DNA from: Syntrophomonadaceae bacterium
Lineage (GTDB): Bacteria; Bacillota_D; Dethiobacteria; DTU022; PWGO01
Direction: 5' to 3'
Length of the DNA stretch: 6,065 nucleotides
Assembly: GCA_003554535.1 (NCBI GenBank)
Contig: PWGT01000006.1
Coordinates: 1-6,065 of the forward strand
In this document: one piece after another, positions 1 through 4,510 of the stretch
Layout of the letters: each line of letters begins with the position of its first letter
Position numbering within the stretch: position 1 is the first letter of the stretch
The notes under the pieces: generated by a model
The model's input: the letters and a program-made list of their open reading frames with translations, nothing else
What the model was told of the DNA's origin: nothing
Database searches by the model: none
Made by a program: the position numbers and the translations under genes

Positions 1-147
1 CTTTTACACCTGGGAATCAAAGATATTCGCCTGGGACCTACTCTGCCGGCCTTTATATCTCCTAACGTGCTTTCTGTGCTGGTAGATAAGTTTAACATCA
101 CACCTATCAGCACCCCGGAGGAAGACCTGGCAGCTATTTTAGAGTAA
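1..147 (+). CDS. hcp: Hydroxylamine reductase / hybrid cluster protein, C-terminal end (5' truncated by window)
   Basis: Frame 1 is open from the first base to TAA at 145-147 and encodes the last 48 residues. The stretch [19 protein letters not shown] followed by [12 protein letters not shown] and PEEDL is the highly conserved C-terminus of the hybrid cluster protein family (class with hydroxylamine or nitric oxide reductase activity, cytoplasmic, carrying a 4Fe-4S cluster and the 4Fe-2S-2O hybrid cluster). The cluster-binding cysteines lie upstream, outside the window, so integrity of the whole gene cannot be judged. The family reduces hydroxylamine and/or NO and is typical of anaerobes under nitrosative stress. 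It is the first visible gene of the plus-strand unit ending at the terminator at 655-705. The family assignment rests on recalled conservation of this tail and is strong despite the short length. Confidence 0.9.
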   Translation, partial: LLHLGIKDIRLGPTLPAFISPNVLSVLVDKFNITPISTPEEDLAAILE

Positions 148-166
148 AAAATCCATCACCCAAAGT

Positions 167-544
167 AACAACCCCGACTGGTCTTTCCTCCTGGAAATGG
201 GGTTAGATGTTCTTTCTGTAGATGTCCTGGCCTGGGGGCATATTTTTACCCGCTACCAGGAAGACATTGTGAATTTCCTAAATAAAGGCGGTATTATTTC
301 CTGGGGCATTACTCCCACCCTTACCGAAGAGTTTGAAAAAGAAAATATTAATACCATGATTTCTAAACTGGAGGAGATATGGAACCATATGGAAACTTAT
401 GGTGTGGCTCGTCAAGAGATTCTTTCTCAAGCCTGGATTGCTCCAGCCAGGTGCTGCCTGGTTAACCAGGATGGAGTCACTACGGTGGAAAAATCATTTG
501 AACTTTTACAAAAAGTATCTGAACATTTTAAGGCCCAGCTATAA
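167..544 (+). pseudogene. UROD/MetE-like (uroporphyrinogen decarboxylase / B12-independent Met synthase fold) protein, 3' remnant
   Basis: The frame ending at TAA 542-544 encodes a C-terminal third of a UROD/MetE-like TIM-barrel protein. Recognisable elements are NPDWSFLLEMGLDVLSVD (from about 170; compare the family pattern xTDWSLLLxxGxDIxxFD), then FLNKGGIISWGITPT and the closing helix ELLQKVSEHF. The family is normally about 340-380 residues, and only about 125 are left. The first ATG in the frame (197-199) lies inside the conserved block, has no ribosome binding site and would cut it, so it is not a real start. Homology can be followed upstream only to about 167, some 20 nt after the hcp stop, so an internal deletion probably joined the hcp end to this remnant. 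The frame itself has no stops, suggesting a recent event. It could alternatively be expressed as a short orphan domain, but no start supports this. Family call moderately sure; the pseudogene state is inferred from the missing N-terminal two-thirds. Confidence 0.65.
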
Positions 545-612
545 AAGAAGTTGAAGAGGAAGCTCACCAGTACGCAGACTCAGCCCTGAAATTGTTGGAA
601 GGTTTAGACTAA
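532..612 (+). other. Short open stretch after the UROD-like remnant, possible tail of another lost gene
   Basis: A different frame from the UROD-like remnant is open from 532 to TAA at 610-612 and reads GPAIKEVEEEAHQYADSALK followed by LLEGLD. It is amphipathic, Glu/Ala-rich and coiled-coil-like, as expected for the end of a real protein, but it has no start codon with a ribosome binding site. It may be the 3' tip of a second deleted gene or chance. I do not recognise a family. Confidence 0.15.
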
Positions 613-654
613 AAATTTTAGAATCTCCAGTAGAGAAGTAAGAGAACTTAGTTG

Positions 655-705
655 AATAAAAGAGAGGAGAGCCTGGTTCTACACAGGGTTCTCCTCTCTT
701 TTATT
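655..705. terminator. Strong bidirectional rho-independent terminator between convergent units
   Basis: A perfect 16-bp inverted repeat pairs AATAAAAGAGAGGAGA (655-670) with TCTCCTCTCTTTTATT (690-705), extended inward by G671-T689, C672-G688 and C673-G687 around a short loop. The outer arms are A-rich on one side and T-rich on the other, so either strand gives a stem followed by U residues. It lies between the plus-strand hcp unit and the minus-strand ferredoxin gene, exactly where a shared terminator is expected. Confidence 0.9.
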
Positions 706-718
706 AATACTATTATGC

Positions 719-895
719 TTAATTTTCTGTGTCAATAATGGCATCTACCGGACATATGCTGATACAGAGGCCACAGTCAACACAACTGTCAGAATCTATA
801 ATAAAGATGTCTTCTCCTTCACTAATAGCATTTTCCGGGCAGTCAGCTTCACAAGTAGCGCACTTGATGCATTCTTCTATTATTTTGAGTGTCAT
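719..895 (-). CDS. 2[4Fe-4S] ferredoxin, 58 residues
   Basis: The minus strand from ATG (893-895) to TAA (719-721) encodes a complete small bacterial ferredoxin. Two classic cluster motifs are present: C9-x2-C12-x2-C15-x3-C19-P and C38-x2-C41-x2-C44-x3-C48-P. The length of 58 residues matches clostridial 2[4Fe-4S] ferredoxins of about 55-60. It is a soluble, low-potential one-electron carrier in the cytoplasm. GGAGG (complement of 904-908) lies 8 nt before the ATG, a good ribosome binding site. It ends just before the shared terminator at 655-705 and follows the CMD-like gene by 88 nt; a small hairpin at 933-958 separates them, so it may have its own transcript. I could not find a convincing promoter directly upstream. 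The redox partner is unknown. An overlapping plus-strand frame (729-938) is a shadow of this gene. Confidence 0.95.
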   Translation of the reverse strand: MTLKIIEECIKCATCEADCPENAISEGEDIFIIDSDSCVDCGLCISICPVDAIIDTEN

Positions 896-932
896 GTTTT
901 ATACCTCCGCTCGCATAATATGTTTTGAAAGC

Positions 933-958
933 TTTTAGCTGAGAATTTCCAGCTAAAA
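933..958 (-). terminator. Possible weak terminator or attenuator between CMD-like gene and ferredoxin
   Basis: A perfect 9-bp inverted repeat, TTTTAGCTG (933-941) and CAGCTAAAA (950-958), encloses an 8-nt loop in the gap between the CMD-like gene and the ferredoxin gene. On the minus strand only a short GCTTT follows the stem, so termination would be inefficient. It could equally be an mRNA processing or partial attenuation element that sets a different ferredoxin level. Confidence 0.4.
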
Positions 959-983
959 TATGCTCTTTGTGTAAATATATTTT

Positions 984-1349
984 TTATTCCTTTTTATCAA
1001 GATAACTTAAAACATCGGGAACTATTTTTACCAATTGAGGGGCACCGTTCCACCACACGCACATTCTTAGCACTTCAATTATTTCTTCTTTGGTAGCACC
1101 AAACTGAAGAGCTTTTTTAGTATCTACCATAACTTTAGCCTTGTGATCAGCCATTATGCCAGTTGCTATAGCCATAAGATACTTGTATTTTAAAGGTATT
1201 ACATCATCGCTATAGATAATTTGATAGTAATCTCCTATTACATTTTTAAAATCATCGCCAAGTTTTTCTGCAATTTTAAAGGCTGGTGGGGTGAAGCCCA
1301 ACTTTTCTTGTGCTTCTTGTTCAGCTGGATGTTGTTTTTTTTCACTCAA
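984..1349 (-). CDS. Carboxymuconolactone decarboxylase (CMD/AhpD-like) family protein without CxxC
   Basis: This gene encodes an all-helical protein of 121 residues of the CMD/AhpD-like superfamily. The core is visible as the run around YKYLMAIATGIMADHKAKV, then ALQFGATKEEIIEVLRMCV and WWNGAPQLV near the C-terminus. AhpD-type members use a CxxC...H disulfide centre; here the CxxC is absent, with MADH in its place and the only Cys in the late helix (RMCVWW), so peroxidase-type disulfide chemistry is unlikely. Family members include decarboxylases and many uncharacterised small proteins. The longest reading would begin at GTG 1356-1358, but the AGGAGG site (complement of 1358-1363) overlaps that codon; the TTG at 1347-1349 sits 8 nt downstream of it and is chosen. 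The gene lies 75 nt downstream of the second permease gene and is probably transcribed with it, suggesting a role linked to the transported compound or to redox. The substrate is unknown. Confidence 0.85.
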   Translation of the reverse strand: MSEKKQHPAEQEAQEKLGFTPPAFKIAEKLGDDFKNVIGDYYQIIYSDDVIPLKYKYLMAIATGIMADHKAKVMVDTKKALQFGATKEEIIEVLRMCVWWNGAPQLVKIVPDVLSYLDKKE

Positions 1350-1357
1350 TTTGAACA

Positions 1358-1363
1358 CCTCCT
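1358..1363 (-). promoter_or_regulatory. AGGAGG ribosome binding site fixing the TTG start of the CMD-like gene
   Basis: The complement of CCTCCT is a perfect AGGAGG. Its 3' base is the first base of the in-frame GTG at 1356-1358, so that codon cannot be the start. The TTG at 1347-1349 lies 8 nt downstream, an ideal spacing. Confidence 0.8.
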
Positions 1364-1424
1364 TTCCTATAATTTATTTGATAAAGTGGTATGGAGAAGA
1401 ATTAAAGACTTTCCAGATGAAATT

Positions 1425-1976
1425 TTACTTATTAATTTCGCTTATATTAGAAGTAGTTGCCTGTTCTTGTTTTTTTAGCATTATTAATTCTACCAGGAAT
1501 CCAATAATTATTACTGACAGTACTGTTAAAACAAAGCGCAATGCTGTAAAAGATGCTCCTAAAAACTTGAGTTCAATCATTAGCTGGGGAAGCTTGGCGG
1601 CAGCCCAGGTCCCGAGAAAAATGGTAATATTCATAAGCCGGGCGCCCTTTTTAAGCATGGCGGCAGCTATAGGAAAGGCTATATATACGGGCCCGGTGGG
1701 AATAGTTCCGAAAACAAAGGCCAGTAAGATCCCTTTAAAGCCTGCTTCTTTACCCATGTATTTTTGGATAAAAGACTTGGGTACCCATACATCAAAAAGA
1801 CCCATGAGAATAAAAACCGGGGGAATTATTAAAGCCATTTCTTGCAAATAGTCTAGTGAGACGGAATAAACATTATTGGCTTGGGAAGGAAACCAGAAAT
1901 TGATAAAGATAAATACTGCGGCCATAATTCCCAAGATAACAAGTTCTTTAGGCGATACCTTAGCATCCTTTTTCAT
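1425..1976 (-). CDS. Half-size permease, YraQ/DUF318-like, second subunit
   Basis: This encodes a 183-residue integral membrane protein. About five membrane segments can be seen, near residues 11-28, 44-64, 80-106, 113-132 and 145-166, with a charged N-terminus (MKKDAKVSPK) and a polar tail. It carries the block YMGKEAGFKG, then a long hydrophobic run with GTIPTGPVYIAFPIAAAML and a KKGA turn. The same pattern occurs in the upstream gene as YLGKDAGFIG, IPSIVSIPLAGSLL and RSGA, so the two are paralogous halves. Full-length DUF318/YraQ permeases are about 300 residues or more with two such repeats, so this looks like one half of a two-subunit transporter. The start ATG (1974-1976) overlaps the upstream stop (TGA 1973-1975), and a GGGGGTGA site lies 8 nt before it, giving translational coupling. 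The substrate cannot be read from the sequence. Plus-strand frames at 1291-1851 and 1881-2261 are antisense shadows. Confidence 0.8.
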   Translation of the reverse strand: MKKDAKVSPKELVILGIMAAVFIFINFWFPSQANNVYSVSLDYLQEMALIIPPVFILMGLFDVWVPKSFIQKYMGKEAGFKGILLAFVFGTIPTGPVYIAFPIAAAMLKKGARLMNITIFLGTWAAAKLPQLMIELKFLGASFTALRFVLTVLSVIIIGFLVELIMLKKQEQATTSNISEINK

Positions 1977-2452
1977 ATAAGAATCACCCCCATAACTAAG
2001 CCGATTAGCAGAGCAAAGGTAAAGCTCAGCAAGTTTCTAAGTAGAGTAAACTTTACCCCTAATTCCCTGATTTCCAGCGGTGCGGTAACCGTTCCTACCA
2101 TGGTCAGGGTGGTAATAAAAGTGGCTATGGTCATTACGGCAGCTCCTGAGCGTAAAAGGGATCCTGCCAGGGGAATAGAAACTATAGATGGGATAAAGGT
2201 AATGGCTCCAACTGTTGCGGCCAGAATAGTCCCTATAAAACCTGCATCTTTGCCTAGATAAAAGCCAATAGTGTCCGGGGGGACAAAGCCTAGCAATAAC
2301 CCCACCAGGCCAACAATTATCAGCAGGCTTGGAAGCATTTTAACAAGTATTTTGCCTCCGATAAAAAATGCTTTTTTTGTCTTGTCTCTATCTTTGTATA
2401 TAGAAATAGCAAGTCCTATAATTAAAAAAGAATAGATGAGAATCAGTTCCAT
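1973..2452 (-). CDS. Half-size permease, YraQ/DUF318-like, first subunit
   Basis: This encodes a 159-residue integral membrane protein with about five hydrophobic segments (about 3-18, 35-57, 70-99, 103-125, 137-158). After the first segment comes a strongly basic loop (KDRDKTKK, residues 20-27). The central block YLGKDAGFIG, then ATVGAITFIPSIVSIPLAG and LLRSGAAVMTIATF, matches the next gene in position and spacing. It lacks the cysteine-containing motif that I recall from the larger ArsP/YraQ permeases, so arsenical transport should not be assumed. The ATG (2450-2452) follows directly after the repressor stop (TAA 2453-2455) and uses an AAAGGA-type site inside the end of that gene. Its own stop overlaps the start of the partner permease, so the two products are probably made in equal amounts and assemble together. 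Expression is expected to follow the repressor and operator at 3055-3094. Family call good, function inferred. Confidence 0.8.
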   Translation of the reverse strand: MELILIYSFLIIGLAISIYKDRDKTKKAFFIGGKILVKMLPSLLIIVGLVGLLLGFVPPDTIGFYLGKDAGFIGTILAATVGAITFIPSIVSIPLAGSLLRSGAAVMTIATFITTLTMVGTVTAPLEIRELGVKFTLLRNLLSFTFALLIGLVMGVILI

Positions 2453-3055
2453 TTAAAAATCACTTCCTTTATCCAGACCATGCCTCAATAACAGGTCAAT
2501 TTCTTCGGCAGCACTATCCAGCACTTTGGAATGTCCTTTATCTTCCAGTTCTAAAAGATACCTGCTCATCAGTGACTCGATGGATCCTAATATAGCGGAG
2601 GAGATTACCCGGAGGTCACAGGAACGGAGATCCCCGTTATTTATTCCTTCTACCAGGATTTCCTCTATAAAACGAGGAAGGCCTTCAAACCGGGTAATAC
2701 CTTTAAAGTTGCAGACCTTAGGCATACCTCTTTCCCGCAGGAGGACTATGAAAATGCTTGGGTTTTTCTTTACTTCTTCAAAGTGCATAGCTAAAATAAG
2801 CTTTAATTTTTCCAGGGAATGAAGCTCCTTTTTTTGTAACTCCAGGAAAAATTCTTTTCTTTTTTCGTATTCCTTTTGAAAAATATAGTCCAGAATGTCA
2901 TCTTTGTTTAAGAAGTAGTTATATATTGTGCCCACGGCAACCCCTGCTGAAGAAGCTATTTTTTCAATAGTAGCATTGTGGAAGCCTTCCCTGGCGATAA
3001 CCTCAACTGCAGCTTGACATACAATTTCTTTTTTGTCTTTGACGTTTTTTTGCAA
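2453..3055 (-). CDS. TetR-family transcriptional repressor, FadR(YsiA)-like
   Basis: This encodes 200 residues with a typical TetR N-terminal DNA-binding domain: helix 1 at about 7-23 (KDKKEIVCQAAVEVIAR), then a helix-turn-helix with ATIEKIASSAGV and recognition region GVAVGTIYNYFLNKDDIL (38-55). The rest is a variable helical ligand-binding and dimerisation domain, of normal family length. The recognition region closely resembles the GVADGTIYLYF-KNKEDIL region I recall for Bacillus subtilis FadR. The start chosen is TTG 3053-3055, 7 nt after AAGGAGG (complement of 3063-3069). An ATG 36 nt further upstream (3089-3091) lies at the predicted transcription start and inside the operator, so it cannot be translated. 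It is the first gene of an operon with the two permeases (stop directly abutting the next ATG) and probably represses itself and the transporter. The ligand is unknown; a fatty-acyl or hydrophobic effector is a guess from the FadR resemblance. Confidence 0.9.
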   Translation of the reverse strand: MQKNVKDKKEIVCQAAVEVIAREGFHNATIEKIASSAGVAVGTIYNYFLNKDDILDYIFQKEYEKRKEFFLELQKKELHSLEKLKLILAMHFEEVKKNPSIFIVLLRERGMPKVCNFKGITRFEGLPRFIEEILVEGINNGDLRSCDLRVISSAILGSIESLMSRYLLELEDKGHSKVLDSAAEEIDLLLRHGLDKGSDF

Positions 3056-3062
3056 GATAATT

Positions 3063-3069
3063 CCTCCTT
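3063..3069 (-). promoter_or_regulatory. AAGGAGG ribosome binding site of the TetR gene
   Basis: The complement of CCTCCTT gives AAGGAGG, 7 nt before TTG 3053-3055. There is no comparable site before the in-frame upstream ATG at 3089-3091. This decides the start. Confidence 0.85.
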
Positions 3070-3076
3070 GTATAAG

Positions 3077-3094
3077 TGAATGAATAGTCATTCA
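3077..3094. promoter_or_regulatory. TetR operator, 18-bp palindrome TGAATGA-ATAG-TCATTCA
   Basis: Two perfect 7-bp arms, TGAATGA (3077-3083) and TCATTCA (3088-3094), flank a 4-bp centre. It fits the FadR(YsiA) box of Bacillus as I recall it (TGAATGAMTANTCATTCA). It covers the predicted transcription start (about 3089) of the repressor-permease operon, the position expected for a repressor that blocks RNA polymerase. Negative autoregulation is inferred. Confidence 0.85.
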
Positions 3095-3095
3095 T

Positions 3096-3124
3096 ATTAT
3101 ATGCTTTTAAAATATTTTTGTCAA
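3096..3124 (-). promoter_or_regulatory. Consensus sigma-A promoter of the tetR-permease operon
   Basis: On the minus strand, -35 TTGACA (complement of 3119-3124) and -10 TATAAT (complement of 3096-3101) are separated by exactly 17 bp. Both hexamers match the consensus without a mismatch. The predicted start is near 3089, inside the operator, leaving a leader of about 34 nt before TTG 3055. Such a strong promoter implies tight repression most of the time. Confidence 0.9.
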
Positions 3125-3177
3125 TAAAAATTGGACAAAGAGATGTCCCGATATTCTTTTTTATTGGTGAAAAGGAT

Positions 3178-3183
3178 TATAAT
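3178..3183 (+). promoter_or_regulatory. Possible -10 element for a plus-strand transcript
   Basis: A perfect TATAAT lies 38 nt before the mini-ORF start at 3221. The expected -35 position (about 3154-3160, TTCTTTT) matches poorly and there is no TG extension. It is divergent from the tetR promoter and might be a weak or activator-dependent promoter. Confidence 0.3.
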
Positions 3184-3220
3184 ACTTCTAAAAACGGATC
3201 CGGTAAAGGAGGGCTTTTAC

Positions 3221-3277
3221 GTGAACAAAAAAAGCAATAACAGTTTAGAAAAGAATGGGGACTATAAAGATGTATAA
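3221..3277 (+). CDS. Candidate 18-residue peptide or remnant ORF
   Basis: AAAGGAGG (about 3205-3212) lies 8 nt before GTG 3221-3223, an excellent initiation signal. The frame reads MNKKSNNSLEKNGDYKDV and stops at TAA 3275-3277. If the stop is ignored the same frame continues for another 19 codons (VRIVKNWADYIKTESNKGI) to TAG 3335-3337, so this may be a small gene interrupted by a nonsense mutation. The peptide is hydrophilic, with no signal sequence or membrane segment. No family is recognised. The strong ribosome binding site is the only good evidence. Confidence 0.3.
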   Translation: MNKKSNNSLEKNGDYKDV

Positions 3278-3329
3278 GTAAGAATAGTCAAAAATTGGGC
3301 GGATTATATAAAGACAGAAAGCAATAAGG

Positions 3330-3372
3330 GAATATAGGGCATTTCTCAAGGGTATATTCTATTATTTTTTTT
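3330..3372 (+). terminator. Weak terminator-like hairpin with T-tract
   Basis: GAATATA (3330-3336) pairs with TATATTC (3353-3359) around a 16-nt loop, and is followed by TATTAT and eight T residues ending at 3372. The AT-rich stem is unstable, but the long T-tract is typical. It would end a short transcript carrying the mini-ORF at 3221. Confidence 0.35.
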
Positions 3373-3488
3373 AAAAAAGGGTTGTTTTTTATAAGAATTT
3401 ATGGCAAAGTAGAAAAGGTTTGATAAACAAACAGGGGATTAGCCCAGTAAAAAAAACCATTGAGTATAACAATTAATTATAAAGGAGG

Positions 3489-3598
3489 GTAGATCTGGTT
3501 ACGGTCTACTTGCAAATAACTGACCGATAGAAGGAATGGTTGTTCTTAGGTATCGATGACTACTTCTAGATTTGTGTAGATATTAGTAACCAGGTGGA
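3489..3598 (+). ncRNA. Structured leader with nested and mutually exclusive hairpins before the orphan gene
   Basis: The 110 nt before the ATG at 3602 form a nested dyad: ATCTGGTTAC (3493-3502) with GTAACCAGGT (3586-3595, one G-U), TCTAC (3505-3509) with GTAGA (3576-3580), CAAAT (3513-3517) with ATTTG (3570-3574), CGATA (3525-3529) with TATCG (3551-3555), and GAA (3530-3532) with TTC (3543-3545). A competing hairpin, GTAGATC (3489-3495) with GGTCTAC (3503-3509) and loop TGGTTAC, uses bases of both outer stems. The 3' arm of the outer stem overlaps the start of the AGGTGGAG ribosome binding site (3592-3599) of the next gene. A strong AAAGGAGGG (3481-3489) precedes the structure, with a possible short reading frame to TAG 3528-3530. 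This looks like a cis-regulatory leader or a folded small RNA; I match it to no known riboswitch class. It could also be a small mobile-element remnant with terminal inverted repeats. Confidence 0.4.
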
Positions 3599-3601
3599 GA
3601 T

Positions 3602-4051
3602 ATGAGAATAGAAAAAGAGCATTTAACTCCAAAAGACTTGGGAAATGTCAATCACGCAATTATCCGTAAAACCAGTAGTGTTTTAAAGTTTCGACCAGAA
3701 AATGCCGTGTTGGTAGTAAAGTCCAGAGGGGCTCTTTATAAAACAAATGCACTTTATCATAAGAATACCGGCGAAATGCATATTTCCCTTGAGTTTAAAA
3801 GAACCACTCCTGAGAATGTTGCGGAGGAAGTTAAAGGTGCCCCCGTTGAAAAAACTCAAAAATTGTGCGAATTTGCTAATCTTCAAAGCTTATGCTTCCA
3901 AAGATCATGCAAACACAATAATAAAGACATCTGCCTGATAAACAAAGGAGAGATGGGCAACTTAAAACTCGAACGGGAGGCATTCAATACATCCCTGGAT
4001 GTGGGGTTACTTCCCTGGGGAAACCTTATACAAAAAACCTGCTACGAGTAG
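3602..4051 (+). CDS. Hypothetical protein, 149 residues, Cys-cluster in the middle
   Basis: The frame from ATG 3602 to TAG 4049-4051 encodes a soluble, mildly basic protein without signal peptide or membrane segment. The N-terminal half (about 27-66) alternates strands (NAVLVVKSRG, GEMHISLEFKR) and looks like a small beta or alpha/beta domain. Residues 89-111 hold four cysteines in the spacing C-x8-C-x4-C-x7-C with a His at 105, which could bind zinc or an iron-sulfur cluster. A fifth Cys is at 147. I do not recognise the family. The ribosome binding site is modest (AGGTGGAG, 3-4 nt before ATG) and overlaps the 3' arm of the hairpin structure at 3489-3598, suggesting translational control. 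No stop-free extension upstream exists (TAA 3587-3589). The minus frame 3683-3886 and plus frame 3747-3938 overlap it and are less likely. That the gene is real rests on length and composition only. Confidence 0.6.
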   Translation: MRIEKEHLTPKDLGNVNHAIIRKTSSVLKFRPENAVLVVKSRGALYKTNALYHKNTGEMHISLEFKRTTPENVAEEVKGAPVEKTQKLCEFANLQSLCFQRSCKHNNKDICLINKGEMGNLKLEREAFNTSLDVGLLPWGNLIQKTCYE

Positions 4052-4135
4052 TACGTGTGTACCACAAGGGAGATTTTTATACAAAATATAGACATCTTCA
4101 CTGTTTTAGAAGTTTTACTTAAAAATAAAAACAAA

Positions 4136-4140
4136 AGGAG
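4136..4140 (+). promoter_or_regulatory. AGGAG ribosome binding site fixing the GTG start at 4149
   Basis: AAAAGGAG ends at 4140, the first base of an in-frame GTG (4140-4142). That codon overlaps the site and cannot be used. GTG 4149-4151 lies 8 nt downstream and is the start. Confidence 0.75.
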
Positions 4141-4148
4141 TGATTTCA

Positions 4149-4424
4149 GTGGACGAAAGAGTAAAAATTGCTTTGAACAACCTGGTTGAAAGTTCAAAAG
4201 GTGAAAGACTTGAAGTTTTTAATGATGGCTCAATAGGATTTTATGTAGATAAGGGCCGGTTTGGCAGGTTTTACAGGTTAGCCAAATACGATTCATCAAA
4301 CGAAGAAGTAGAAGTTTCTGTCTATAACGATTCTAATGAAAGGGTGGCTTGTAATAAATGGAGTAGGGACGGGTTTTTGTCGGCGTTTTTACCAGGCGCC
4401 ACTGATCCCCAAATTGCATTTTAG
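4149..4424 (+). CDS. Hypothetical protein, 91 residues
   Basis: This runs from GTG 4149 to TAG 4422-4424 and encodes a small soluble acidic protein. The N-terminus is a helix (DERVKIALNNLVESS), followed by what look like several short beta strands: LEVFNDGSIGFYVD, GRFGRFYRLAKYD and EEVEVSVYND. Aromatic and glycine residues recur in the middle (GFYVDKGRFGRFYRL). There is no signal peptide, membrane segment or Cys pattern (single Cys in ERVACNKW). I do not recognise the family. The start is set by AGGAG at 4136-4140. It lies 97 nt after the 149-residue orphan gene with no evident terminator or promoter between them, so the two may share a transcript that ends at the hairpin at 4511-4562. Confidence 0.7.
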   Translation: MDERVKIALNNLVESSKGERLEVFNDGSIGFYVDKGRFGRFYRLAKYDSSNEEVEVSVYNDSNERVACNKWSRDGFLSAFLPGATDPQIAF

Positions 4425-4510
4425 GAAAGATATAGAGTTAGGATGATTTCAATGTGGGCATCACGACTAGAAGAGCCAATCTGAGATTTAGAAACCCGAA
4501 TAAAGAAGAA

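Larger units (their letters stand above)
3125..3601. other. Long intergenic region between divergent units
   Basis: About 480 nt contain no recognisable protein gene. From left to right it holds a GGACA/TGTCC short inverted repeat (3133-3148), a -10-like TATAAT (3178-3183) without a good -35, an 8-bp palindrome CGGATCCG (3195-3202), a candidate mini-ORF with a strong ribosome binding site (3221-3277), a weak terminator-like hairpin (3330-3372), an AT-rich part (3373-3480) in which I see nothing definite, and a nested hairpin structure (3489-3598). The plus strand is purine-rich with stops in every frame. It could be the eroded remains of a small gene or a regulatory region for the orphan gene at 3602. 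Confidence 0.6.

Noticed and set aside
729..938. Plus-strand frame of 69 codons opposite the ferredoxin
   Set aside because: The minus strand here encodes two perfect ferredoxin cluster motifs with a good ribosome binding site; the plus frame has none of these.
1291..1851. Plus-strand frame of 186 codons opposite the second permease
   Set aside because: It is antisense to a clear membrane protein coupled to its neighbour, has no ribosome binding site and no recognisable domain.
1881..2261. Plus-strand frame of 126 codons across the permease junction
   Set aside because: It spans the ATGA overlap of two real minus-strand genes and has no initiation signal.
3056..3091. N-terminal extension of the TetR protein to ATG 3091
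   Set aside because: The ATG lies at the predicted transcription start and inside the operator; AAGGAGG points to TTG 3055.
3133..3148. GGACA/TGTCC short inverted repeat upstream of the tetR -35 box
   Set aside because: Only five pairs, easily due to chance; no function can be argued.
3231..3327. AAAGCAATAA occurring twice (3231-3240 and 3318-3327)
   Set aside because: A single pair of 10-nt A-rich direct repeats in AT-rich DNA is not enough for a repeat or iteron claim.
3489..3598. Insertion-sequence or small mobile-element ends
   Set aside because: The inverted arms are only about 10 bp, no flanking direct repeat is seen and no transposase is present; an RNA structure explains the nested pairings better.
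4455..4487. Mini-ORF of 10 codons after the 91-residue gene
   Set aside because: No ribosome binding site and no support beyond an ATG and a stop.
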